Positions 45,152-54,943 of a DNA stretch of 64,000 nucleotides are shown here, one piece after another. Source of the DNA: an uncultured Oleispira sp. (GTDB taxonomy: Bacteria > Pseudomonadota > Gammaproteobacteria > Pseudomonadales > Oceanobacteraceae); NCBI GenBank assembly GCA_913061415.1, contig CAJXUD010000001.1, forward strand, positions 1 to 64,000, given 5' to 3'. Numbering within the stretch: position 1 is the stretch's first letter; every line of letters begins with the position of its first letter. A program made the position numbers and the translations under genes. Under the pieces are notes generated by a model. That model saw only the letters and a program-made list of their open reading frames with translations, made no database searches and was not told the origin of the DNA.

Positions 45152-45656
45152 AAACAACAAAGCTGTAGTCGTATGGATTTTTCTGCGCTTCACCAGCAGG
45201 GTCTGCTTTATGATCTTCACGCTGTACTTCTTGCCACTCATTCCAGCTTACGGTTGGGAAAAAAGCATCGCCTTTAACATCTGCGTAAACATGGGTAATG
45301 TACAAACGATCGGCTTGTAAAAGCGCTTGCTGATAAATTTCAGCTCCGCCAATGACCATCACTTCGTCATGTCCGGCATCAGCACTTATACTATCGGCTT
45401 TATCCAGCGCTTGCTGCAAACTGTTAACCACAACAATGCCTTCAGCTTGGTAATCGCTTTGTCGAGTTATAACGATATTGGTGCGTCCAGGTAATGGACG
45501 GCCGATGGATTCGTAAGTTTTACGACCCATAATAATCGGCTTCGCCATGGTGACCTGCTTAAAATATTTCAGGTCGTTGGGTAAATGCCAAGGAAGAGTA
45601 TTGTCGATGCCGATGGTCTGATTTTCAGCCATTGCAACTATGAGTGCACATTTCAT
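45138..45656 (-). CDS. folA: Dihydrofolate reductase
   Basis: The 172-residue enzyme reduces dihydrofolate with NADPH. It starts MKCALIVAMAENQTIGIDN, with the catalytic Asp in LPWHLPNDLKYFK, NADPH-binding MGRKTYESIGRPLPGR and VIGGAEIY. ATG 45656 is the usual DHFR start; an in-frame ATG at 45689 adds 11 unlikely residues, although AAAAGGTT precedes neither closely. thyA, whose product makes dihydrofolate, lies two genes upstream on the same strand with a GGDEF-EAL gene between them. It overlaps the patatin-like gene by 14 bases. Confidence 0.97.
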   Translation of the reverse strand: MKCALIVAMAENQTIGIDNTLPWHLPNDLKYFKQVTMAKPIIMGRKTYESIGRPLPGRTNIVITRQSDYQAEGIVVVNSLQQALDKADSISADAGHDEVMVIGGAEIYQQALLQADRLYITHVYADVKGDAFFPTVSWNEWQEVQREDHKADPAGEAQKNPYDYSFVVYDRC

Positions 45657-45722
45657 GAAGGAACCTTTTACTTGCGTTTCCCTCATCATACTTGTGTGGC
45701 TTGAGCGTGTGAACCTAAAAGA

Positions 45723-47441
45723 CTAATCGGCCAAAATTTGCAGGGCAATTGCTGGAATTTCTTCAGGATCAACGGGGCGAGAGAAGTAAAACCCTTGATA
45801 ATGATCGCATCCAAAGGCCTGTAATATTCCCAGTACATTATGGTCTTCTACACCTTCGGCAATCACTTCCATGCCCAGATTATGGGCAAGAGCGATTATC
45901 GAATTAGCAATGGCGGCATCGTTTTTATCACTGACAATGTCTTTTACAAATACCCGATCAATTTTAAGATAATCAATCGGTAAATCTTTTAAGTACGCCA
46001 AAGATGAATAGCCCGTACCAAAATCATCAATCGCAATCGAAACCCCAATTTCCCTTAGACGGCCTAATATATTGATCCCTTGCTGCAGATTATCCATCAG
46101 CACACCTTCGGTGATTTCTAGGGTCAGCAGCTGTGGCTTTAAACCGGTAATATCAAGAATTTGAAGGATGCGGTCAGCAAGACCTTTCTGCCTGAATTGG
46201 CGCGGTGATAAATTAACCGATAGCTTGGCATCGCAAGGTAAGGCCCCATTTTGAATCCATTCATTGTGCTGTCGGCAAGCCGACGCTAGCACCCATTCAC
46301 CGACTTTATTAATAAGCCCTGTTTCTTCGAGCACAGGAATAAAAACAACAGGAGAAATATTACCAAGGGTTTCATGATGCCAGCGCAAAAGCACCTCGGT
46401 ACCTATGAATTGTTTATTACTGACCCTAATCTGCGGCTGGTACTGTAAGCTAAGCTCTTCACGCTCAAGTGCGTGATGCAATGCACTTTCTAAACTGGCC
46501 CGAACCATATCGGGTGGGCTCATATTGGCACGAAAGAAACGGTAGTCATTACGACCATCATGCTTAGCTTGGCGTAACGCCAGCTCAGCATGGCCAAGTA
46601 ATAAAGAACTATCAAAAGCAACGCGACTCGCTACCTCGATACCAATGCTTATGCTGCAAAATATTTCATGCCCCGCAATAAAATAAGGATCGTTAAATTC
46701 TTTACAGAGCTTTTCGGCGACCTGATTAATCGTCTGTTCATTGTCTACATGCTCTAACAAGACCGCAAAATTATTACCATTTAAACGCGCAACCGTATCG
46801 GAGCGTCTGATAATTTCACTTAATCGGCGCGAGAATTTTTTTAATAGCTGGTCGCCAACGTCATACCCATAATGCTCATTAACCGCAGCAAAGCGATCTA
46901 AGTCTAGAATCAATAGACTCACAAGATGGCCTTCACGGCGAGCGTGCTGCAGTGAATGGTCTAATCGGTCCTGAAAAAGGGTGCGATTGGCAATACCGGT
47001 TAGCGCATCATAATGTGCAAGGTGGCGGGTTTGATATTCTACCTGCTTGCGAATAATGCCATGGTGCATAATTCGAGGGAGTAGTGCTTCCGTTAATTCT
47101 TCTAGCGACCAGATATCTTGAAGGCCCAGCTCTAAAAGTTTGACCTCATCTAAGGTGTAACTTTTAACAGAAATAATAAATAGCGGGGCTTCCGGCAAGG
47201 CCATCATTAGACGACACACCCAGTCCTCTAATAACGTATCGTGCTTCTCAACCAATAAAATGATGGCTTTCAGTTTATGGGTATACCAAGTTTTTCGAAT
47301 GTCATCGGCATTCAGGCATAGGTGTGCCTCCTGTAAACAAGGTAGCGCACTGATCGCCCGGTCATAAGGCTCTGCATTAAAATAATGAAGTAACCAAGAT
47401 GATGGCATTTCAATTGAAGTAGAGGAGCTATTGGTCGTCAT
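45723..47441 (-). CDS. GGDEF-EAL protein, probable c-di-GMP phosphodiesterase
   Basis: Residues about 1-145 form a receiver-like N-terminus without a clear phosphoacceptor. A GGDEF domain (about 150-310) is degenerate, reading NGNNF at the catalytic site. The EAL domain (about 320-565) is intact in key places: EVLLR in the EAL position, NLSPRQF, LEITEG, DDFGTGYSSL, LKIDR and AEGVED. c-di-GMP hydrolysis is likely, with the GGDEF part perhaps regulatory. It sits between thyA and folA, an unusual guest in a folate neighbourhood. A hairpin covers the region just before its ATG. Confidence 0.92.
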   Translation of the reverse strand: MTTNSSSTSIEMPSSWLLHYFNAEPYDRAISALPCLQEAHLCLNADDIRKTWYTHKLKAIILLVEKHDTLLEDWVCRLMMALPEAPLFIISVKSYTLDEVKLLELGLQDIWSLEELTEALLPRIMHHGIIRKQVEYQTRHLAHYDALTGIANRTLFQDRLDHSLQHARREGHLVSLLILDLDRFAAVNEHYGYDVGDQLLKKFSRRLSEIIRRSDTVARLNGNNFAVLLEHVDNEQTINQVAEKLCKEFNDPYFIAGHEIFCSISIGIEVASRVAFDSSLLLGHAELALRQAKHDGRNDYRFFRANMSPPDMVRASLESALHHALEREELSLQYQPQIRVSNKQFIGTEVLLRWHHETLGNISPVVFIPVLEETGLINKVGEWVLASACRQHNEWIQNGALPCDAKLSVNLSPRQFRQKGLADRILQILDITGLKPQLLTLEITEGVLMDNLQQGINILGRLREIGVSIAIDDFGTGYSSLAYLKDLPIDYLKIDRVFVKDIVSDKNDAAIANSIIALAHNLGMEVIAEGVEDHNVLGILQAFGCDHYQGFYFSRPVDPEEIPAIALQILAD

Positions 47442-47444
47442 TTT

Positions 47445-47482
47445 GGATCTATACTGCTTCAGTTAAGATTGAGTATAGACCC
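47445..47482 (-). promoter_or_regulatory. Hairpin over the translation start region of the EAL gene
   Basis: GGATCTATACT (47445-47455) pairs with AGTATAGACCC (47472-47482) over 10 of 11 positions. In the minus-strand mRNA it ends four bases before the ATG, where a ribosome binding site should be, and no good Shine-Dalgarno is visible. Translational control is an inference. Read on the + strand it precedes a T tract. Confidence 0.45.
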
Positions 47483-47534
47483 TAATTTTTTCTTTAAAGG
47501 CAGGATGAATAATTAATTACATTCATTATTCGAT

Positions 47535-48386
47535 TTAAACAGAAAACGGGTATTTGATCGATTCATGACATTGATAGCCAACGACTTCAAAGTCATCCGC
47601 ACTCACCCACTCTTCAATGTCGCTTAACGTTTTGATTTCAGGATTAATACGTAACTGAGGAGATGGGAAAGGCTCGCGCTTTAACTGTACCTCTTTCATC
47701 AACTCAAGCTGGTTCTCATAAATATGAGCATTCACAATTTTATGGTACGCCTTACCGGGTTTATGACCCGTAATTTGAGCCACCAGCGCAAGAAAAACAT
47801 AAACCTGTACTTGGTTAAAATTCAGACCTAACGGCACGTCACACGAGCGCTGGTAACTTGTAAGGTACAAGGTATCGCCCAATAGTGAGAATGTATGAGT
47901 ATGCATACAAGGACGCAAACAACCCATTTCGAATTCACCCGGATTATAAAAAGTGACGATTTCACTGCGATCATCAATTCCTTTAGACAGGTTATCGATC
48001 ACCTTTTTTAGCTGGTCGAGCTGAGAGCCATCTGGGCGCATCCAAGAACGCCCCTGCACCCCATAAACTCGCCCCATATCGTCTTCACCTTTACGATGAG
48101 GATTATCGAGCCATGCTTGGTTTTCGTTCGCGTTGGCATTCCAGGTATTACAGCCAATTTCACGAAACTGAGCGGCATTATCGTAGCCACGTAAATAGCC
48201 CAATAATTCGGCGATAGCAGATTTATAAAAGCTTTTACGGGTCGTGATCAGAGGGAATTGATTATTGGCAACATCGTATTCTAAATCAGCATTAATCACT
48301 GTTAAGCAGCGTGTACCGGTACGCTTATTTTCAACCCACTCACCGTGATCAACAATACGCTGACATAATTCTAAATATTGCTTCAT
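47535..48386 (-). CDS. thyA: Thymidylate synthase, Vibrio-like 283-residue form
   Basis: The enzyme makes dTMP from dUMP and methylene-tetrahydrofolate, yielding dihydrofolate. The catalytic Cys lies in [10 protein letters not shown], followed by [15 protein letters not shown]. Length (283) and the C-terminal [14 protein letters not shown] match the divergent ThyA of Vibrio-like bacteria rather than the 264-residue E. coli type, and the usual GGDxHLY motif is replaced accordingly. It follows lgt and precedes the EAL gene and folA on the same strand. Confidence 0.96.
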   Translation of the reverse strand: MKQYLELCQRIVDHGEWVENKRTGTRCLTVINADLEYDVANNQFPLITTRKSFYKSAIAELLGYLRGYDNAAQFREIGCNTWNANANENQAWLDNPHRKGEDDMGRVYGVQGRSWMRPDGSQLDQLKKVIDNLSKGIDDRSEIVTFYNPGEFEMGCLRPCMHTHTFSLLGDTLYLTSYQRSCDVPLGLNFNQVQVYVFLALVAQITGHKPGKAYHKIVNAHIYENQLELMKEVQLKREPFPSPQLRINPEIKTLSDIEEWVSADDFEVVGYQCHESIKYPFSV

Positions 48387-48437
48387 TCAACTAACCTCAA
48401 ATTCTTATTTCAACTCAACCTTTATAGAGCTGAAGGA

Positions 48438-49268
48438 TTACTTACTTTTTGCTGGCGTCGCAAGGGCCTGATCTTGCTGCTTATAAGACCACCACAACAA
48501 GGCGATACCAAACAAGACCATCGGTATAGAAAGCAACTGACCACGGCTCATCCAACCAAACAAATCAAAACCGATATGTGAATCTGGCTGGCGCACAAAT
48601 TCGACAATAAAACGGAAACAACCATAGCCAATCATAAAGACTGCGCCGACGGCTTTTTGCGGTCTAGGTCGGCTAGAGAACCACCATACAATAATAAATA
48701 AAGCCAAACCTTCTAACGCCGCTTGGTATAGCTGCGATGGGTGGCGAGGATCTGGACCACCACCCGGGAAGATCATTCCCCATGGACCGTCCGTCACTCT
48801 ACCCCAGAGCTCACCGCCAATGAAGTTACCAATACGGCCCGTCATCAACCCAATCGGTACGATAGGTGCGGTGAAATCAGCAACTTCAAAGAAGCTCTTA
48901 TTATATTTGCGGCCAAACAACCACAGCGCAATCAATACCCCTAACAGACCACCGTGGAATGACATACCACCAGTCCAAATCTGAAATAACCAAATGGGGT
49001 TATCAAGGAACTGACCAAAGTTATAAAATAAAACGTACCCCGCACGACCACCGAGTATCACCCCCATTGCGCCGTAAAAGATCAAGTCACTCACCTGATC
49101 TTTGTTCCAGTTAGAGCCCGGCTGCTTAGCGCGATAATTGGCTAACAGCATTGCCGCTGCAAAACCAATTAGGTACATCAAACCATACCAATGAATTTCA
49201 AGCGGCCCATAACCCGCAATAGGCCCAATGGATAGGGCGACTGGATCAATATCTGGATACGTTAACAT
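48438..49268 (-). CDS. lgt: Prolipoprotein diacylglyceryl transferase
   Basis: This inner-membrane enzyme transfers diacylglycerol to the lipobox Cys of prolipoproteins. The 276-residue protein has seven hydrophobic segments, the family signature GRIGNFIGGELWGRVT, MSFHGGLLG with the essential His, and the C-terminal SRGQLLSIPM. It is 51 bases upstream of thyA, the common lgt-thyA pair. The window encodes several lipoproteins that would be its clients. Confidence 0.98.
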   Translation of the reverse strand: MLTYPDIDPVALSIGPIAGYGPLEIHWYGLMYLIGFAAAMLLANYRAKQPGSNWNKDQVSDLIFYGAMGVILGGRAGYVLFYNFGQFLDNPIWLFQIWTGGMSFHGGLLGVLIALWLFGRKYNKSFFEVADFTAPIVPIGLMTGRIGNFIGGELWGRVTDGPWGMIFPGGGPDPRHPSQLYQAALEGLALFIIVWWFSSRPRPQKAVGAVFMIGYGCFRFIVEFVRQPDSHIGFDLFGWMSRGQLLSIPMVLFGIALLWWSYKQQDQALATPAKSK

Positions 49269-49368
49269 CTATAGCTTCCTTAATTTAGCGCCTCGATTGT
49301 ACTCGAATACAGTCGAATCTAAAGCAGTATCTGACGCTCTTAATACGCTTCTATACTGTTCAATAATT

Positions 49369-50154
49369 TTAAACGAACAAAAATTTTAAACCGACGATTA
49401 ATAACAGCAGGGCAAAACCGCGTTTGAGTAATTTTGCATCCAACTTATGCGCTAACTTCGCGCCAATTTTGGCACATGGCACACTGGTTAAAGCGATGCC
49501 CAATACAGCCGGCCAATAAACAAAACCCGTGGTCCACTCTGGTAGTTCAGTATGCCCCCAGCCGGTATAGACATTACTCACCGCCCCTGTCATCGCAATG
49601 GGCAATCCGCAGGCGGCGGCTGTCGCGACGGCGCGTTTCATTGGCACATTGACCCACGTTAAAAACGGCACGGTAAAAGATCCACCACCAATACCAAACC
49701 AAGCAGAGCCAAAACCGATGATACTGCCCGAAGCGATCAAGCCAGTTTTTCCCGGCACCTGTCGCGTTGATCCTGGATTAAGATCAAACGCCATCTTGGC
49801 GGCCATCAGTAAGGCAAAGATACCGATCGCAATCTGCAAGGTTTCCCCCGCCACATCGGCTAATAAAAAAACACCGATCGCCGTGCCCATAATAATGCCC
49901 GCGCCGATCCAGCGGACCAACAACCAATCTACTGCACCATGGGCGTGGTGCTCTTTAACCGAACTCAAAGAGGTAAAAATAATCGTGGTCAAAGAGGTTG
50001 CTAACGCCATGTGCGTTAACACCTGATCGCTAATACCCATTAAGCCAAACGTAATAATCAGTACAGGCACAATCACTAAGCCGCCGCCAATACCAAACAG
50101 TCCCGCTAATAAGCCGGCTGCTGAACCTACTAATAAATACACTAAAAATGTCAT
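49369..50154 (-). CDS. TauE/SafE-family membrane permease
   Basis: The 261-residue protein has about eight membrane segments and the TauE/SafE hallmarks GLFGIGGGLVIVPVL near the N-terminus and FGIGGGSFTVPFL in the second half, showing the internal duplication of the family. Members export or import small anions such as sulfite, sulfoacetate or taurine derivatives; the substrate here is unknown because no sulfonate gene is nearby. It lies 100 bases upstream of lgt on the same strand. Confidence 0.92.
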   Translation of the reverse strand: MTFLVYLLVGSAAGLLAGLFGIGGGLVIVPVLIITFGLMGISDQVLTHMALATSLTTIIFTSLSSVKEHHAHGAVDWLLVRWIGAGIIMGTAIGVFLLADVAGETLQIAIGIFALLMAAKMAFDLNPGSTRQVPGKTGLIASGSIIGFGSAWFGIGGGSFTVPFLTWVNVPMKRAVATAAACGLPIAMTGAVSNVYTGWGHTELPEWTTGFVYWPAVLGIALTSVPCAKIGAKLAHKLDAKLLKRGFALLLLIVGLKFLFV

Positions 50155-50214
50155 GCTGATTTCAACCTTCTTTCTATAATCAACGCTATGCCTATTTCAG
50201 CATCGTGCTGCTGT

Positions 50215-50256
50215 CACTGAGTGCCTGGGCCACTGAATGCTATTGTCACTAAATGC
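50215..50256. repeat. Three 10-base repeats with 16-base period
   Basis: CACTGAGTGC (50215-50224), CACTGAATGC (50231-50240) and CACTAAATGC (50247-50256) recur exactly every 16 bases between the divergent TauE-like and NRDE genes. They could be a short tandem duplication or helically spaced sites for a DNA-binding protein. Confidence 0.7.
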
Positions 50257-50356
50257 AGGTATAACAAAGGGCCGACATTATGGCCGAAGCTGGGATAAAC
50301 TGCTGTACTATATTTTCGACAACCTTTATGGCATTACATTCTAAATCTGAGCAACT

Positions 50357-51157
50357 ATGTGTTTAATAACGTTTCAATGGCAGCCCGATCACGACAATCG
50401 CTTAATACTCAGTGCCAATCGCGATGAGTTTTTGCACCGTCCTACACAGCCATTACATGCTTGGTTAGGCGCAGAAGGGGTTTATGCCGGCAAAGATTTG
50501 AGCCAAGGCGGCAGCTGGCTTGGTATTCACAAAAATGGACGCTTTGCTGCGCTAACGAATCATCGCGACATGAGCAACTCTGATCCCGAAAATTCTGATC
50601 CCGAAAATCCCATTTCTAGAGGCAAGCTCGTTATCGACTTTCTGACCTCAGAGATGTCAGCCTTAGACTACTTACGAGGTTTAGAAAAAGAGGCCGCGCT
50701 TTATGCGGGCTATAACTTATTGGTTGCCGATACTCATCAGCTCGGTTATTACTCGAATGCATCCGGTCAACCTGCTGAAATTTTAGCGCCTGGTCTATAC
50801 GGTTTGAGCAATGGATTATTAGATTCCCCTTGGCCCAAGCTGAAAAGTGCCAAGCTCAAATTAGCGTCTTGGCTCGCTGAGTCGGCTAAAGACCCCGTAA
50901 ACTTGAAAAGCACGGGCTTGTGTCAGCTGTTATCGTCAACCGAAGTCGCTGCAGATTCCGCTTTGCCTGATACCGGAATCGGTCTCGCGATGGAGCGCAT
51001 TTTATCGAGTGAAAAAATCATTACTCCCAATTATGGTACGCGCTGTAGCACTGGCCTTATTATGGGTAAAAGCAGCCTAATGATCGAAGAAACCAGCTGG
51101 CTAGAAGATGGAAAAGAAGGTTCGCATGTTCGCCATTATGTACCGAACATACGATGA
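50357..51157 (+). CDS. NRDE (TANGO2-like) protein
   Basis: The 266-residue protein starts MCLITFQW with Cys2 at the N-terminal-nucleophile-like position, and contains SANRDEF, the NRDE signature, then GGSWLGIHKNGRFAALTN. It belongs to the family of human TANGO2, linked to lipid, acyl-CoA or haem handling; the bacterial role is unclear. An in-frame 15-base duplication has put NSDPENSDPENP after residue 74. It is divergent from the TauE-like gene and converges on ptsP. Confidence 0.9.
   Translation: MCLITFQWQPDHDNRLILSANRDEFLHRPTQPLHAWLGAEGVYAGKDLSQGGSWLGIHKNGRFAALTNHRDMSNSDPENSDPENPISRGKLVIDFLTSEMSALDYLRGLEKEAALYAGYNLLVADTHQLGYYSNASGQPAEILAPGLYGLSNGLLDSPWPKLKSAKLKLASWLAESAKDPVNLKSTGLCQLLSSTEVAADSALPDTGIGLAMERILSSEKIITPNYGTRCSTGLIMGKSSLMIEETSWLEDGKEGSHVRHYVPNIR
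50579..50608 (+). repeat. Perfect 15-base tandem duplication in the NRDE gene
   Basis: TCTGATCCCGAAAAT occurs twice in direct succession (50579-50593 and 50594-50608), keeping the frame and encoding SDPEN twice. The exact identity suggests a recent slippage event. Confidence 0.9.
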
Positions 51158-51192
51158 GCGCTTGAAGCTGGCGAAGAAGTCAGCCAATTCTA

Positions 51193-53469
51193 TTAATTGC
51201 GGCCAGGGCCAATCATTCGTCCCAACCCAACTTTCTCTAGTGCGAGTTCAATGGTTGCGGTAATGACTTGTGCATTTTCTAATTGCATCACTTCCGCTAA
51301 CAACTCTTTTGCCCATTCTTGCGTAACACCTCGAATTACCGATTTAACCTTCGGTAAATTTGAAGCGTTCATCGATAGCATCTCATAACCCATCGCCATC
51401 AAGATGACAGCTCCTGCTGGGTTACCCGCTAGCTCCCCACAAATACTGATGGGCTTATTGATCGCCTTCGCATCTTGAGCAATTTTATTCAGGGCGGTTA
51501 ATACCGCTGGATGAAATGAGTTATAAAGATCGGCTACCCTAGGGTTATTCCGGTCGACGGCCAATAAATACTGGGTTAAATCATTACTGCCTACCGATAA
51601 GAAATCGACGCGCTGGCCTAAATCACTAATCTGATAAACCGACGCTGGCACTTCAATCATCACCCCAATTTGTGGCATTTCAACTTTATGCCCAGCTTCT
51701 TCTACCTCAGCATGAGCACGGTAGATTAAGTGCAATGCTTCATCGACTTCGCCAACACTGGTAATCATAGGTAGCATAATGCGCAGATTATTTAAGCCAA
51801 TACTGGCTCGTAGCATCGCCTTCACTTGTAATAAAAAGAGCTCTGGATGATCGAGTGTGACTCGTATGCCACGCCAGCCTAAGAAAGGATTATCTTCTTT
51901 GATAGGAAAGTACGGCAATGATTTATCCCCCCCAATATCCAGTGTACGCATGGTCACAGGATTAGGGGCAAACGTCTCTAGCTGTTGGCGATAAATTTCT
52001 GTTTGCTCACTTTCACTCGGAAAGCGATCTTTCATCATAAAAGGCACTTCGGTGCGATATAACCCCACACCTTCTGCCCCACGATCTCGACTACGCACAG
52101 CATCCGTGATTAAACCCGTATTAACCCATAAAGGTACACGGTATCCGTCTAATGTGACCGCAGGTTTATCACGCAAACCTTCTAAATCGTTATTAAGCGC
52201 CTGTTCTTCAAGATAAATGCGCTGGTATTGCTTACGTAATTGATCTGAAGGCTGCGAATAAATACGGCCCCGATATCCATCAACCACCAGCTCAAGCCCA
52301 TCGAGCTGAGCATACGGCACATCCACTACGCCCATGATGGTGGGAATCCCCATCGCTCTTGCCAAAATGGCGACGTGCGAATTGGAAGAGCCTTTAACAG
52401 AGACCAAGCCTTTGAGTTTATCGGTTGGAATTTCTCCCAACATAGCCGGGGTTAATTCTTCACTGACGAGAATAGTATTTTCGTGATATTCGGTGACTTC
52501 ACCTAAACCTTCAGACTCTTGTAAATAGGCTAAAATACGTACGCCAAGATCACGAATATCGGATGCACGTTCACGTAAATACGCATCATCCATTAATTCA
52601 AAGTGTCCAATATATTGCTGCACAACTTGACGCAATGCGCCTTGTGCCCAAGAGCCTTCACGGATCTTGATGATCACCTCTGCCCCCAAAGCACGGTCAT
52701 CTAGCATATTCAGATAAACATCGAACAAGGCCATTTCTTCGGGCCTTAATTCATTGGATAATTTTTGACCGACGGAACGAATGTCTCGTCTTACGGCAAT
52801 CAGTGCGGTTTCAAAACGCTCAATTTCTTGCTCTACGTCTTCGGCTAATTTATCTGGCACACTGGCCAAATCGGCTGCGGGATAGATAACAACGGCGGTA
52901 CCAATCGCCACACCCGGTGCTCCTGGTACGCCACTAAAACGAGCTTCTTTTGGCGATTGGGTTGCTTTCGCGGCCGCAGCAATATTACCCGTTGCCTCTG
53001 CGTGGGCAATAACTCCGGCTAATTGAGCCGACATGGTGACGAGAAATGCTTCTTCACTTTCATCGAATTTTCGGCGCTGTTGTTGCTGAACAACCAGCAC
53101 ACCCATTAAGCGTCGATGGTGAATAATCGGAACACCGAGGAAAGAATGATACTTCTCCTCCCCCGTTTCTGATAAATAGTGATAGCGCGGATGACCTGGA
53201 GCGTCTTCCGTATTGATCAGCTCTTCACGCGATCCTACTAAGCCCACTAGACCCTGAGAAGAACCCAAACTTACCTTACCAACGGCATCTTGATTCAAGC
53301 CCTTGGTCGCCATTAAGGAATAGCGCTTAGCCTCTGAATCATAAAGGTATACCGAACTCACTTCTGTATGCATGGCATTACGAATACGCGTTACCACAAC
53401 CTTAAGTGCGTCACTTAAGTCTGTTGCTGCGCTTACTTCCTGCACAATGCTTCTGAGTGTGTCCAACAT
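51193..53469 (-). CDS. ptsP: PTSNtr phosphoenolpyruvate-protein phosphotransferase (enzyme I Ntr)
   Basis: The 758-residue protein has an N-terminal GAF domain (about 1-165) that senses metabolites, then the enzyme I module: the phosphohistidine domain with the active His in KGSSNSHVAILARAMGIPT, the PEP-binding barrel with GLYRTEVPFMM, and GSNDLTQYLLAVDRNN and CGELAGNP near the end. It phosphorylates NPr with PEP in the nitrogen-related PTS. It follows rppH after 32 bases, the widely conserved rppH-ptsP pair. Confidence 0.97.
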   Translation of the reverse strand: MLDTLRSIVQEVSAATDLSDALKVVVTRIRNAMHTEVSSVYLYDSEAKRYSLMATKGLNQDAVGKVSLGSSQGLVGLVGSREELINTEDAPGHPRYHYLSETGEEKYHSFLGVPIIHHRRLMGVLVVQQQQRRKFDESEEAFLVTMSAQLAGVIAHAEATGNIAAAAKATQSPKEARFSGVPGAPGVAIGTAVVIYPAADLASVPDKLAEDVEQEIERFETALIAVRRDIRSVGQKLSNELRPEEMALFDVYLNMLDDRALGAEVIIKIREGSWAQGALRQVVQQYIGHFELMDDAYLRERASDIRDLGVRILAYLQESEGLGEVTEYHENTILVSEELTPAMLGEIPTDKLKGLVSVKGSSNSHVAILARAMGIPTIMGVVDVPYAQLDGLELVVDGYRGRIYSQPSDQLRKQYQRIYLEEQALNNDLEGLRDKPAVTLDGYRVPLWVNTGLITDAVRSRDRGAEGVGLYRTEVPFMMKDRFPSESEQTEIYRQQLETFAPNPVTMRTLDIGGDKSLPYFPIKEDNPFLGWRGIRVTLDHPELFLLQVKAMLRASIGLNNLRIMLPMITSVGEVDEALHLIYRAHAEVEEAGHKVEMPQIGVMIEVPASVYQISDLGQRVDFLSVGSNDLTQYLLAVDRNNPRVADLYNSFHPAVLTALNKIAQDAKAINKPISICGELAGNPAGAVILMAMGYEMLSMNASNLPKVKSVIRGVTQEWAKELLAEVMQLENAQVITATIELALEKVGLGRMIGPGRN

Positions 53470-53501
53470 CTCTTTATATTACCGCTGTTAAGTGTTCGTA
53501 T

Positions 53502-54008
53502 TTATCGCGTAAGTGATTGCTCTGTTTGTTTTTGCAGCCGAATAATTCTCGGCGATAACTCTTTTAATGCCCGCCGATAAACATCTCGTTTAAAAGAAAC
53601 AACTTGTCCTAAAGGAAACCAATAACTCGACCAACACCAACCATCAAATTCTGGTTTTTCGGTTGCATCGACATTGATTTGCTCTTCGCCACTGACCAGT
53701 TGCAGTAAATACCACTTTTGTTTTTGACCAACGCACACAGGTTTACTGTTATAACGAATCATTCGCCGTGGCAAACGATAACGCAACCAGCCTCGTGTAC
53801 TGCCTAGCACTTCAACATCTTGCTTCTGTAAGCCAACTTCTTCCGCTAGCTCTCGATAAAGCGCATCTTCAGGGGATTCAAACTCTTTTATTCCTCCCTG
53901 AGGAAACTGCCAGGCATCTTGACCAATTCTCCGTGCCCAAAGTACGTCACCCTGTTTATTGCACAGGATGATACCTACATTGGGACGGTAGCCGTCCTCA
54001 TCAATCAC
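53502..54008 (-). CDS. rppH: RNA pyrophosphohydrolase
   Basis: RppH removes pyrophosphate from 5'-triphosphate RNA, starting mRNA decay. The 168-residue Nudix protein begins [15 protein letters not shown] and has the Nudix box GGIKEF-x7[11 protein letters not shown] with all catalytic glutamates. The C-terminal [15 protein letters not shown] is typical of the proteobacterial enzyme. It is the first gene of the rppH-ptsP unit and is divergent from the HAD phosphatase gene. Confidence 0.97.
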   Translation of the reverse strand: MIDEDGYRPNVGIILCNKQGDVLWARRIGQDAWQFPQGGIKEFESPEDALYRELAEEVGLQKQDVEVLGSTRGWLRYRLPRRMIRYNSKPVCVGQKQKWYLLQLVSGEEQINVDATEKPEFDGWCWSSYWFPLGQVVSFKRDVYRRALKELSPRIIRLQKQTEQSLTR

Positions 54009-54206
54009 AATGCCATCCTGATAAAATCTAATGTCACCAAATTTGCGTATTTTGGGCCAAAGGTCAAGTAATACCTGAATATCGTACCTATTTAATAGCT
54101 GCTTGGTTATATCTCAACCGTTCTGTCATCAAACTCATTAAACAGACGACAGTCAGCCCGCGAGCCATTAGAATAAGCACTGACATTTATATTGAGGGTT
54201 TTTACG

Positions 54207-54866
54207 GTGGCATTGGCGATTTTTGATTTAGACCATACTCTTTTATCAGGTGATAGTGATCATACTTGGGGCCAGTTTTTAGTCGACAAGAAGATTGTTG
54301 ATCCTAGCCACTATGAAAAGCAAAACGACTATTTCTATGAACAGTACAAGGCCGGCGCTTTAGATATTCATGAATACCTGACCTTTGTCTTAAAGCCACT
54401 GACCGAAAACCCTCTTGCGACCATGCTCGCTCTGCGTGATGAATTTGTGGAAGATCGCATCAAACCGCTGATTACTCAAAAAGCACTAGACCTCATTGCC
54501 AAGCACCGACAAGCTGGCGATGATTTGCTTATTATCACGGCTACCAACGCGTTTATTACACGCCCTATTGCTACCTTGCTAGGCTTTGCAGATCTCATTG
54601 CCCCTGAGCCAGAAGTGATTGATGGCAATTACACCGGCCGCATCACCGGAATCCCTAGCTTCCATCAAGGGAAAGTTACGCGTTTAGAGATGTGGTTGGC
54701 AGAAAAAGAACTCAACCTAGAGGGCGCTTTCTTTTATAGTGATTCTCATAATGATCTTCCGTTATTGAATTTAGTCGATCACCCTGTGGCGGTAGACTCT
54801 GATGAGATATTAACTGCGACCGCGACACGTAATGGCTGGCCGATTATTAGCCTACGAAATGCATAG
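54207..54866 (+). CDS. HAD-IB phosphatase, SerB-like
   Basis: The 219-residue HAD hydrolase has the nucleophile motif AIFDLDHTLLSGDSD near its start, motif II in LIITATN, and the motif III/IV Asp pair in YSDSHNDLPLL. It belongs to the HAD-IB subgroup (phosphoserine-phosphatase-like), and relatives beside rppH occur in Pseudomonas. The frame is open from TTG 54192, but GTG 54207 with GAGGG upstream places the protein at its natural beginning. The substrate is unknown; histidinol-phosphate and phosphoserine are possibilities. Confidence 0.88.
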   Translation: MALAIFDLDHTLLSGDSDHTWGQFLVDKKIVDPSHYEKQNDYFYEQYKAGALDIHEYLTFVLKPLTENPLATMLALRDEFVEDRIKPLITQKALDLIAKHRQAGDDLLIITATNAFITRPIATLLGFADLIAPEPEVIDGNYTGRITGIPSFHQGKVTRLEMWLAEKELNLEGAFFYSDSHNDLPLLNLVDHPVAVDSDEILTATATRNGWPIISLRNA

Positions 54867-54943
54867 CCTTTTTTTAAAGTGCTTAAACTAGAGACCTATT
54901 TTAGTTGTTGCGCTTAAGCACTAACAGATCCAAGGAGTTACCT

